Positions 1 to 8,856 of a DNA stretch of 11,425 nucleotides are shown here, piece by piece; within the stretch, counting starts at the first letter, position 1; every line of letters begins with the position of its first letter. The position numbers were made by a program, and so were the translations under genes. Origin of the DNA: Candidatus Nanopelagicales bacterium (GTDB taxonomy: Bacteria; Actinomycetota; Actinomycetes; S36-B12; UBA10799). The notes beneath the pieces are model-generated. The model did no database searches. It saw nothing but the letters and a program-made list of their open reading frames with translations, and was not told the DNA's origin. The stretch is from assembly GCA_030699055.1 (NCBI GenBank), contig JAUYKX010000350.1:1-11425 (forward strand). Direction: 5' to 3'.

Positions 1-770
1 TCGGAGCCAGGGGCTCGATGATCGTGGTCGGCGTGTACCGGCTCCTCAATCAAGGTGAGGTCGAATCGGTCGGCCTCGGCACCGCTTTCCGGATGGTGTC
101 TTTGCCATGAGTGCCAGGCCCGGGCCGACAAGTCGACGGGGGGAGCTCCCGACCAGCCGAGCCACTCGCCGCCGGCGCGCAATATCAACGCGATGATCAT
201 GGTTACGAGCTGGGATCCACCCGGATCAGCTCCGCGCGACACCAAGAGCACGAACACGGATGCGGCGACCAGGGCCGTGATGCCGTAGAAGACTCCGGGG
301 CGGAAGACCTCCGGTGGGGTGCCAGCCATGACGTCGCGCAACAGGAGCCCACCCAGGGCGGTGATAGTCCCGATGAAAATCGCTGATTGCCAGGGAAGAC
401 CGAAGTTCAGGGTGGCACCCGCCCCGAGGGTGCTGAGAAAACCCAGAGACAGACCATCCAGCACCACCATCGCCGGGCCGATCTGGGCGATCAGGCCCGC
501 GAAGAAGAACCCGATCACGGCAACAATGGCGGCGGTGACCAGGTATCGAGGATCGGTGAGTACGACCGGGATGCCCTGTTGCAGGAGCACATCGCGCAGC
601 AGCAGCCCACCGGTACCGGCGGCGATAGCCAAACCCAGGACGCCGACGATGTCGAAACCCCGCCGCGCGGCGAACGTCGCGCCGGCCAGGCCTGACACCG
701 CGACGGCGGCCACGGGTGTCCAACTGGGAAGGACCAGGGCGACATCGGTCACCTCGGATGTCAAGTCCAC
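1..770 (-). CDS. TRIC/UPF0126 (PF03458) family membrane protein, C-terminus cut by window edge
   Basis: This is a polytopic inner-membrane protein of the trimeric intracellular cation channel-like family (YadS/YicG, PF03458; some members are described as glycine transporters). The 256 visible residues show the family's internal duplication. Each half has a hydrophobic helix followed by a glycine-rich GGLLLRD signature, at about residues 54-60 and 140-146, and the second copy is followed by a TPPEVFRPG stretch like the family's conserved P-x-x-F segment. About six or seven membrane helices lie between residues 14 and 200. Bacterial members are usually about 200-220 residues. This one has already passed that length and continues in a hydrophilic His/Glu/Asp-rich tail (about 215-256) that is still open at base 1, so the stop is not seen. 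The GTG at 770 is chosen because a TATGTT box lies just upstream; the GTG at 752 is an alternative. The substrate is not deducible. Confidence 0.8.
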   Translation of the reverse strand, partial: MDLTSEVTDVALVLPSWTPVAAVAVSGLAGATFAARRGFDIVGVLGLAIAAGTGGLLLRDVLLQQGIPVVLTDPRYLVTAAIVAVIGFFFAGLIAQIGPAMVVLDGLSLGFLSTLGAGATLNFGLPWQSAIFIGTITALGGLLLRDVMAGTPPEVFRPGVFYGITALVAASVFVLLVSRGADPGGSQLVTMIIALILRAGGEWLGWSGAPPVDLSARAWHSWQRHHPESGAEADRFDLTLIEEPVHADHDHRAPGS

Positions 771-778
771 GAGTGGTG

Positions 779-799
779 AACATAGTCCGGGACTAGCCT
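779..799. promoter_or_regulatory. Compact divergent promoter region with back-to-back -10-like boxes
   Basis: Two actinobacterial TANNNT boxes face away from each other. On the minus strand TATGTT occupies 784-779 and lies 8 bases before the GTG at 770. On the plus strand TAGCCT occupies 794-799 and would start transcription near 806, giving a leader of about 29 bases before the GTG at 835. Only nine bases separate the boxes, so polymerase bound in one direction should exclude the other. No good -35 hexamer is visible for either. The assignment rests on sequence pattern only. Confidence 0.4.
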
Positions 800-834
800 G
801 TTCGCGTGTGGATCTGGGCGAAGGGGTGGACGTC

Positions 835-4043
<3,209 letters not shown>

Positions 4044-4144
4044 ACCGGATTCTCAGCGGCCATATGCGCTATCAGGACTTGAACGCTCATCGGAGGATGC
4101 GGCAGCCTGGATTACCGGTGGACACTTCTGCCGGTGAATTAACT

Positions 4145-4151
4145 GAGGAGG
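4145..4151 (+). promoter_or_regulatory. Strong ribosome binding site of the lyase gene
   Basis: GAGGAGG lies five bases before the ATG at 4157. It is the best Shine-Dalgarno match in the window and decides the start: the reading frame is open back to an ATG at 4064, but that codon has no ribosome site and the residues before 4157 have no family resemblance. Confidence 0.8.
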
Positions 4152-4156
4152 CGCGA

Positions 4157-5383
4157 ATGTCCTGGTCCGTGGAGGGTACGTCCGAGGATGAGGTATTCGC
4201 CCGGATCGGCGAGATGAAATCGCAGGATGCGCGCTGGGACGAGGGCAAGACTTTCAGCCTTGTCTACCCGACGGGTAGGGAAGATGTGGATCGGGTTCTG
4301 AAGCGAGCCAGTGATCTGTACCTGTACGAAAATGCCTTGAATCCGATCCGGTTCCCCAGCCTGCGCTTGATGGAGGCCGACATCGTCGGGATGACCGGCG
4401 AGTTGGTTCATCTGCCCGCCGACGGCGGCGGGACGCTGTCCAGCGGTGGCTCCGAGTCGATCCTCATGTCGGTACTCGTCAATCGTGATCGTGCGCGGGC
4501 GGAGCGGGGAATCGAGCGCGGCAATATCGTCTACGCCGAATCGGCGCATGCGGCTTTCGCCAAGGCAGCCCACTATCTCGAGCTGGAGGCCCGGCCGGTG
4601 CCACTGGCAGAGGGTTTCGTGGCTGATGTGGATGCGATGTCCGACGCGGTGGACGACCGAACGGTGCTCATGGTCGGGTCGGCCTACGGCTACCCGCACG
4701 GGGTGATGGACCCGATCGAGGAGTTGTCGACTATCGCGTTGGATCGCGGAATCGGATTCCACAGCGACACCTGCATCGGCGCCTTCGTCCTGCCGTTTCT
4801 GGAACGGCTGGGTTACGAAGTGCCGCTTTACGATTTCCGGCTGCCGGGGGTCACCGAGATGTCGTGCGACGTACACAAGTACGGCTACAACATCAAGGGC
4901 ACATCGGTGATCCTGCATCGGAAGTCCGAATGGATCGGCTACCAGTACTTCCTCTACAACCAATGGCCTTCGGGTTTGTACGGGACGCCGACTGTGGCGG
5001 GAGCGCGCCCAGCGGCTCCAATCGCCTCGGCCTGGGCGGTGATGAACTACCTGGGGGTTGAGGGGTACCTCGAGTTGATGCGCACATTGATGGCCACCAC
5101 GAAGAAGATCAGGGAAGGTATCGAAGCCATCGGACCCTTGAAGATCATGGGGAATCCGATCGGTCCTCTGCTCACGTTCACCTCCGATGAGGTTGACCCG
5201 TACGCGGTATGCGATCTGATGGACGATCGCGGTTGGAATCTGGATCGGAACACCAACCCGAACGGTCTTCACATGATGATCTCACCGATTCATGCCCGCT
5301 ACGCCGACGAATTTCTCACCGATCTTGCGTGGGCGACGCGCAACTGCGGTGAATCCCGGGGACTTGAAGCTCGCTACAACTGA
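4157..5383 (+). CDS. PLP-dependent lyase, sphingosine-1-phosphate lyase-like (group II decarboxylase family)
   Basis: This is a 408-residue fold-type I PLP enzyme. The order of motifs follows sphingosine-1-phosphate lyase closely: NALNPIRFPSLRLMEADIV (61-76), GGSESILM (97-104), ESAHAAFAKAAHYL (128-141; H131 should stack on PLP), VGSAYGYPHGVMDPIEEL (173-190), HSDTCIGAFVLPF (202-214; D204 for the pyridine nitrogen), DVHKYGYNIKGTSVI (238-252; K241 is the likely Schiff-base lysine), YGTPTVAGARP and a C-terminal GWNLD segment. The known reaction of this family is retro-aldol cleavage of a phosphorylated long-chain base to phosphoethanolamine and an aldehyde. No N-terminal membrane helix is present, as in the soluble bacterial homologue from Symbiobacterium. 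Actinomycetes generally lack sphingolipids, so the real substrate is unknown. The gene has its own strong ribosome site, lies 137 bp after ligA and converges with the next gene. Generic annotations such as aspartate aminotransferase family would be less precise. Confidence 0.85.
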   Translation: MSWSVEGTSEDEVFARIGEMKSQDARWDEGKTFSLVYPTGREDVDRVLKRASDLYLYENALNPIRFPSLRLMEADIVGMTGELVHLPADGGGTLSSGGSESILMSVLVNRDRARAERGIERGNIVYAESAHAAFAKAAHYLELEARPVPLAEGFVADVDAMSDAVDDRTVLMVGSAYGYPHGVMDPIEELSTIALDRGIGFHSDTCIGAFVLPFLERLGYEVPLYDFRLPGVTEMSCDVHKYGYNIKGTSVILHRKSEWIGYQYFLYNQWPSGLYGTPTVAGARPAAPIASAWAVMNYLGVEGYLELMRTLMATTKKIREGIEAIGPLKIMGNPIGPLLTFTSDEVDPYAVCDLMDDRGWNLDRNTNPNGLHMMISPIHARYADEFLTDLAWATRNCGESRGLEARYN

Positions 5384-5404
5384 CCGACCACAGGCGGGTA
5401 CTGA

Positions 5405-5414
5405 CGAGCGCTCG
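5405..5414. other. 10-bp palindrome in the 35-bp convergent gap
   Basis: CGAGCGCTCG is a perfect palindrome between the stops of the lyase (plus) and the transporter (minus). With flanking GGCG at 5393-5396 and CGCC it could form a small GC hairpin on either transcript. There is no T-tract, so at best it is a weak bidirectional terminator. Confidence 0.25.
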
Positions 5415-5418
5415 CCGC

Positions 5419-6315
5419 TTACGCGGTCGATTCCTCGAAGGCGGCCGCTATCGCCTTGGAGCGGGACAGCCAGATGATTCCAACGAAGATCAACACAGCG
5501 GAAGCAATCATTACCACGACATTGAGCAGTGATCCGTTGAGGTGTTCATGGAAAAGCCAGACGCCCAGGAAAGTCGCCGTGATCGGGTTGAGTGACATGA
5601 CCGCCGGGAAGGACGCGGTGATTGGTCCGGATCGGTAGGCCATCAAAGGGAACGCCACGCCAAGTAGCGCGGCCAACACCGTGACGTAGAGGAACCAACT
5701 GCCGAATAGTGCACCCGTGCCGGCACCGGCCACCGCGATGGTCCCCTTGGTCAGCGGGGCGACCAAGCCGTTGATCAGCCCGCCGGAGCAACCGATCAAT
5801 GCCGCTCGGGTGCCGCCTCGGAACCGGTATCCCAGCAGGATGAAGACAAGACAAGCCAGGCCGACGAGTCCCACCACTCCCAGCCACAGGCCGTTTGACA
5901 GGTTCATCTCGCCCTCGGTGGGCTGGGCGAAAACAACGAAGGCCCCGATGCCCACGGTCACCATTACGGCTCCGAGCCAGTCACGAGGCGATATCCGGGT
6001 GCGGCTGACCAACCGACTGAGCGGTAAGACGAACACCAGCTGCGAAACAAAGATCACCTGAATGATCGCCAAATTTCCCATACCAAGGGAAGCCACGTGA
6101 AACGCGTATCCGACGATCATCAGTAGGAAGCCGAGCAGAAACAACGGCATTCGCAGGGTTCGCAGCAGGGCGGCCAGTTCACCTGCCCGCTGGTCGGGTC
6201 GGGTCGGGTCAGCCTGATTGGTGGCCTTGTGTTGCAGCACGTTGCTCAACGCTTCGGTGGCGGCGGCTAGCAGGACAAGGACGATCGCGAGGATCGCAGT
6301 CGTGGACACCCGCAC
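5419..6315 (-). CDS. DMT-superfamily transporter, NIPA-like (EamA/Mg_trans_NIPA)
   Basis: This 298-residue integral membrane protein has nine or ten predicted helices (about 7-25, 56-76, 80-100, 112-130, 141-162, 170-190, 203-225, 230-253 and 264-284) and a hydrophilic segment at 29-48. The two-half arrangement, the HVASLGMGNLAIIQVIFVSQLVF stretch after helix 2 and PAVMSLNPITATFLGVWLFHEHL in the last repeat are typical of drug/metabolite-type carriers. HVASLGMGNLAIIQ in particular recalls the NIPA branch (PF05653), linked to Mg2+ transport in animals. Substrate and direction cannot be read from sequence. The GTG at 6315 puts the first helix right at the N-terminus; the GTG at 6309 is an alternative, and no clear ribosome site is seen. 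The gene diverges from the CorA-type gene over about 166 bp, which suggests a shared magnesium or divalent-metal theme, and converges on the lyase gene with a 35-bp gap. Confidence 0.8.
   Translation of the reverse strand: MRVSTTAILAIVLVLLAAATEALSNVLQHKATNQADPTRPDQRAGELAALLRTLRMPLFLLGFLLMIVGYAFHVASLGMGNLAIIQVIFVSQLVFVLPLSRLVSRTRISPRDWLGAVMVTVGIGAFVVFAQPTEGEMNLSNGLWLGVVGLVGLACLVFILLGYRFRGGTRAALIGCSGGLINGLVAPLTKGTIAVAGAGTGALFGSWFLYVTVLAALLGVAFPLMAYRSGPITASFPAVMSLNPITATFLGVWLFHEHLNGSLLNVVVMIASAVLIFVGIIWLSRSKAIAAAFEESTA
6190..6210 (+). repeat. G-rich direct repeat, copy 1 (inside transporter gene)
   Basis: The segment begins CTGGTCGGG and consists of GTCGG units. It matches the segment at 6362-6382 in 19 of 21 positions and the copies are 172 bp apart. 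Here it lies in the transporter's coding region, encoding the DPTRPDQ linker on the minus strand. It carries three evenly spaced GGG runs. Confidence 0.5.
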
Positions 6316-6361
6316 TGGATATCAGCAGAAGGCCCCGGGTCGCTTGTCGGAGTTCGAGTTA

Positions 6362-6382
6362 CTGGTCGGGACGGGTCGGGTT
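6362..6382 (+). repeat. G-rich direct repeat, copy 2 (in divergent intergenic region)
   Basis: This is the second copy of the segment at 6190-6210, differing at two positions, and it sits between the divergent transporter and CorA starts. The GGG runs could fold as a partial G-quadruplex or act as a protein site. A chance similarity of low-complexity GC-rich DNA is also possible. Confidence 0.45.
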
Positions 6383-6419
6383 ACACCGAGGCTTCCGGCG
6401 GATGAACAGTCGCCGTCGT

Positions 6420-6443
6420 CGGCAACTGCCAGCGGTATTGCCG
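6420..6443 (+). promoter_or_regulatory. Imperfect hairpin upstream of corA
   Basis: CGGCAA at 6420-6425 pairs perfectly with TTGCCG at 6438-6443. After a single bulged C an inner TGCC/GGTA stem (one G-T pair) closes on an AGC loop, giving about ten base pairs. It lies 38 bases before the corA ATG. It could be an operator or a leader hairpin. It does not resemble the much larger M-box (ykoK) magnesium riboswitch. No TSS can be assigned with confidence, although GAATCT at 6469-6474, seven bases before the ATG, could be a leaderless -10 box, in which case the hairpin would be outside the message. Confidence 0.3.
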
Positions 6444-6481
6444 CGAATGGCTATCGCCAACGGCCCCAGAATCTCCCTGTG

Positions 6482-7507
6482 ATGAAAGCCTGGTGCGTGC
6501 GGCCAGCCGACGATTCGGTCGCGCGGATCGAGCGGTTGGGTAGTGACGAACACGGACGCGAAGATGGATTCGATCTCCATGAGTTGGCGGGGGAGGCGCG
6601 GTCGGGGAAGGACTTCCTGTGGGTCGCGCTGACCGACCCGACATCGATTGAGATCGAGGAGGTAGGTCGGGCGTTCAGTCTTCCGCAGTTGCTGGTCGAG
6701 GACGCACTCAATTCCGATCAGCGGGCGAAGATCGAGTGGCTTGATCGTCAACGGATGATGATTGTCTTCAAGTGGTTGCGTTACGTCGATGAAACGAGCG
6801 AAATCGAGACCGATCAGATGTCGGTATTTGTGGGGCCGCGATATGTAGTCACCGTGGGTCTGGGGGTGCCTTCGGAGATCAGCGAAGACGTACTTCGAGC
6901 CATGTTCTCGGAGTTGTCGTCGGGAGTCGATGCGTCGAACCCGGGCCCGGTCGCGGTTCTCCACCTGATGATGGACAAGGCGGTTGATGGGTATCTGGCC
7001 GTGGCTGAGGAGGTGAGCGCCCGCGTGGAGGACATCGAGGAGTCCGTGTTCGCTCCCGGTCGCAGTGACGAAGCGGAGGCCATCTACCTGTTGAAGAGGG
7101 AGAACCTGGAAATTCGGCGAGCGGTCGGCCCGCTGTTGCCGGCAGCCCGTCGCCTGGTGCGCAATGAAGGACGACATGTGCCCCGGTCACTCAGGCCGTA
7201 CTTCCGCGACGTTGCCGACCACCTTCTACGGGCATCCGACACCGTCGATTCCAACGACAGCCTGCTGATGGCAATGTTGATGGCCGCCCGGGCCAGGGCG
7301 GATCTCGAGCAGAACCGAGACATGCGACGAATCTCAGCCTGGGTGGCCATAGCCGCGGTTCCCACCATGATCGCCGGGATATACGGAATGAATTTTGAAG
7401 ACATGCCCGAACTTCATTGGGCGCTCGGGTATCCCTTGATCCTGACGGTAATGGCATCCGCATGTGCCTTCATGCACCACCGTTTTCGCCAGGCCGGTTG
7501 GCTCTGA
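6482..7507 (+). CDS. corA: CorA-family magnesium/divalent-metal transporter
   Basis: CorA proteins form pentameric channels that admit Mg2+ (sometimes Co2+ or Ni2+) down the membrane potential. This 341-residue protein has the long cytoplasmic alpha/beta domain (1-150), the extended charged stalk helix (about 160-285, including VEDIEESVF and LLKRENLEIRRAV) and two membrane helices at about 285-302 and 316-331. The diagnostic YGMNF filter motif stands at 301-305 (GMN at 302-304), followed by a periplasmic MPEL loop at 308-311. The positive C-terminal tail MHHRFRQAGWL follows helix 2. The ATG at 6482 (or the adjacent GTG at 6479) is preferred because the protein then starts with the usual family N-terminus. 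The frame is open further upstream, but that DNA is the control region of the divergent gene. No strong ribosome site is present, so the message may be leaderless. Confidence 0.93.
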   Translation: MKAWCVRPADDSVARIERLGSDEHGREDGFDLHELAGEARSGKDFLWVALTDPTSIEIEEVGRAFSLPQLLVEDALNSDQRAKIEWLDRQRMMIVFKWLRYVDETSEIETDQMSVFVGPRYVVTVGLGVPSEISEDVLRAMFSELSSGVDASNPGPVAVLHLMMDKAVDGYLAVAEEVSARVEDIEESVFAPGRSDEAEAIYLLKRENLEIRRAVGPLLPAARRLVRNEGRHVPRSLRPYFRDVADHLLRASDTVDSNDSLLMAMLMAARARADLEQNRDMRRISAWVAIAAVPTMIAGIYGMNFEDMPELHWALGYPLILTVMASACAFMHHRFRQAGWL

Positions 7508-7545
7508 TCTGCCGCCGGGACGTCGGCATTTCTGTTCGCGTTCAT

Positions 7546-7559
7546 CGGCCGCGAGGCCG
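7546..7559 (+). other. Small GNRA-loop hairpin between corA and the EEP-fold gene
   Basis: CGGCC and GGCCG flank a GCGA tetraloop, giving a stable 5-bp GNRA hairpin 38 bases after the corA stop and just before the TATCGT box. It has no T-run, so a terminator role for corA is uncertain. It covers the place where a -35 element of the next promoter would be. Confidence 0.3.
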
Positions 7560-7567
7560 GAAGGGCA

Positions 7568-7573
7568 TATCGT
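7568..7573 (+). promoter_or_regulatory. -10 box of a probable leaderless promoter for the EEP-fold gene
   Basis: TATCGT fits the TANNNT consensus of actinobacterial housekeeping promoters. It ends exactly six bases before the GTG at 7580, which places the expected first transcribed base on the start codon. The nearest purine-rich stretch (GGAAGGG, ending at 7565) is too far from the GTG to act as a ribosome site. Confidence 0.5.
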
Positions 7574-7579
7574 GCGGGC

Positions 7580-8521
7580 GTGATCCGAGCGGTGATGCGG
7601 CTGGCGATCTTGTCGGTCGCGGGAATGTTGGTGGCCGGGGCGGCCTTCGTTGTCCTGGCGCGGGCGCTCGGCTGGCAGGCAGGGCTTGTCTACTTCATGG
7701 TTTCTTTGACTCCTTACGCGGCAGTGGTGGCCCTGGTCGCGGCTCTGTTGGCTCTGCTGCTGGGAGCTCGGTGGCTGGCCCTGGTAGGAGTGCTGGTCTT
7801 CGCGGTGGTGGCGGTCTGGTGGGCGCCGATGTTCTGGCAAGACCGGCCTGCGGCGCCGGAATCGGGGTTGCGGGTGATGACCGCCAATCTGGCAGTGGGT
7901 GCTGGTGATTCGCTCACAGTTGTCGAGGCGGTACGCGCCCATCGGGTCGACGTGGTGGCGGTTCAGGAGTTGACCTCGGATGCCGTGTCCGGGTTACAGG
8001 CGGCGGGTCTGGGGCGAGCTCTTCCCCACAGTTATCTACTGCCCGGAGAGGGCGCCACCGGGTCGGGAATCTGGTCCCGGTATCGGCTCACTCAGCGGAC
8101 GGAGATCGAGGGCACGGCATTTGCCAATATCGGCACCGTGATCGAAACTCACGCCGGTTCGGTGCTGTTCGTGGGCGTACACCCTTTGCGCGCGGAACTG
8201 CTTTCCGGCGATTCCGGCTCGGCGGATCGCCGCCGGGTCACGGAGTACCTCCGGGCCACAACCGGTCCGATCATCGTTGCGGGCGATTTCAACGCGACCT
8301 GGGACAACGTCCCCGTCAGGGAACTGGTGGAAGCCGGTTTCATTGATGCGGTCGACAGCGCCGGCGCGGGCTTGGTACGAACCTGGCCATCCGGGTCGGG
8401 GCGCTGGCCGCCGGTCGTGGGGATAGATCACGTTTTCTCGCGCGGGATGCCGCCGGCTCGCGGAGTCGAGGTCATCGCCATTCCCGGTAGTGATCATCTG
8501 GCGATGTTGGCTAGTTTCTGA
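7580..8521 (+). CDS. Membrane-anchored endonuclease/exonuclease/phosphatase (EEP) family protein
   Basis: This is a 313-residue protein with three N-terminal membrane helices (about 7-28, 36-60 and 64-84) followed by a soluble EEP domain (PF03372). The domain carries the expected metal and catalytic positions: TANL with N103, VQE with E130, VHPLR with H201, GDFN with D236 and N238, the IDHVF segment at 282-286, and SDH with D305/H306 close to the end. With three helices the catalytic domain would lie outside the membrane if the N-terminus is inside. EEP enzymes cleave phosphodiester bonds in nucleic acids, phospholipids or inositol phosphates. Actinobacterial members with this layout are often just called EEP-family proteins, and the substrate is unknown. 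The GTG at 7580 is chosen because of the leaderless -10 box six bases upstream; the ATG at 7595 is an alternative. It ends 33 bp before gatC, but gatC appears to have its own promoter. Confidence 0.85.
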   Translation: MIRAVMRLAILSVAGMLVAGAAFVVLARALGWQAGLVYFMVSLTPYAAVVALVAALLALLLGARWLALVGVLVFAVVAVWWAPMFWQDRPAAPESGLRVMTANLAVGAGDSLTVVEAVRAHRVDVVAVQELTSDAVSGLQAAGLGRALPHSYLLPGEGATGSGIWSRYRLTQRTEIEGTAFANIGTVIETHAGSVLFVGVHPLRAELLSGDSGSADRRRVTEYLRATTGPIIVAGDFNATWDNVPVRELVEAGFIDAVDSAGAGLVRTWPSGSGRWPPVVGIDHVFSRGMPPARGVEVIAIPGSDHLAMLASF

Positions 8522-8542
8522 GGCCGATTTCGAGGCTCCGGC

Positions 8543-8548
8543 TACCAT
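8543..8548 (+). promoter_or_regulatory. -10 box of a probable leaderless promoter for gatCAB
   Basis: TACCAT (TANNNT) is followed by six bases and then the gatC GTG at 8555, so transcription would begin on the start codon. No Shine-Dalgarno sequence precedes the GTG, which agrees with a leaderless message. A -35 element is not evident. Confidence 0.55.
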
Positions 8549-8554
8549 GCGCGG

Positions 8555-8851
8555 GTGGCTGAACTCACCCGCGACGATGTCGCGCATCTGGCTCGCCTGG
8601 CGCGGCTCGATGTCGGTTCCGATGAACTGGAGCGGTACCGGGAGCAATTGGGCGACATCCTGCGGGCGGTCGCCCGGGTATCGGAGGTGGCGGCGAAGCA
8701 GGTGCCGCCGATGTCGCACCCGGAGCCGTTGGTGAATGTCTGGCGAGCCGATGAGGTTCGGCCGGGCGTTGATCGGGACGAGGTGCTGGCGGCTGCCCCG
8801 GCAGCCGAAGGCGGTCGGTTCAGGGTGCCCCGGATCCTGGACGAGGACTGA
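8555..8851 (+). CDS. gatC: Asp-tRNA(Asn)/Glu-tRNA(Gln) amidotransferase subunit C
   Basis: GatC is the small subunit that wraps around GatA and GatB and stabilises the heterotrimeric amidotransferase. The 98 residues match the family in length and pattern: an N-terminal helix starting [15 protein letters not shown], the next helix with [13 protein letters not shown], then a [17 protein letters not shown] loop, a typical RPG turn and the ending [13 protein letters not shown]. It is first in the gatC-gatA-gatB operon, with five bases to the gatA start. The GTG start agrees with the conserved N-terminus and with the leaderless promoter just upstream. Confidence 0.97.
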   Translation: MAELTRDDVAHLARLARLDVGSDELERYREQLGDILRAVARVSEVAAKQVPPMSHPEPLVNVWRADEVRPGVDRDEVLAAAPAAEGGRFRVPRILDED

Positions 8852-8856
8852 TTCCG

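Noticed and set aside
226..783. ATG-started minus-strand open frame over the left end
   Set aside because: It is Arg/Gly/Pro-rich with no family resemblance. The overlapping minus-strand frame starting at 770 encodes a clear TRIC-family membrane protein.
319..834. Upstream extension of the MetE-like reading frame
   Set aside because: The added residues are antisense to the TRIC-family gene and resemble nothing. The conserved N-terminus begins at 835 (or at most 808).
4139..5272. 377-codon minus-strand open frame opposite the lyase
   Set aside because: The plus strand encodes a complete PLP enzyme with all motifs. The antisense frame is His/Arg/Gln-rich without domains, a usual by-product of high GC.
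5384..5418. Intrinsic terminator between the convergent genes
   Set aside because: A short palindrome exists, but there is no T-run on either strand and the stem has no loop, so it is listed only as a palindrome.
6218..6481. Upstream part of the CorA reading frame
   Set aside because: It overlaps the 5' end of the divergent transporter and its control region and has no CorA-like sequence. The family N-terminus starts at 6482.
6316..6481. M-box (ykoK) magnesium riboswitch upstream of corA
   Set aside because: Considered because of the magnesium context, but the space is short, only one small hairpin is visible, and the large multi-helix M-box core cannot be recognised.
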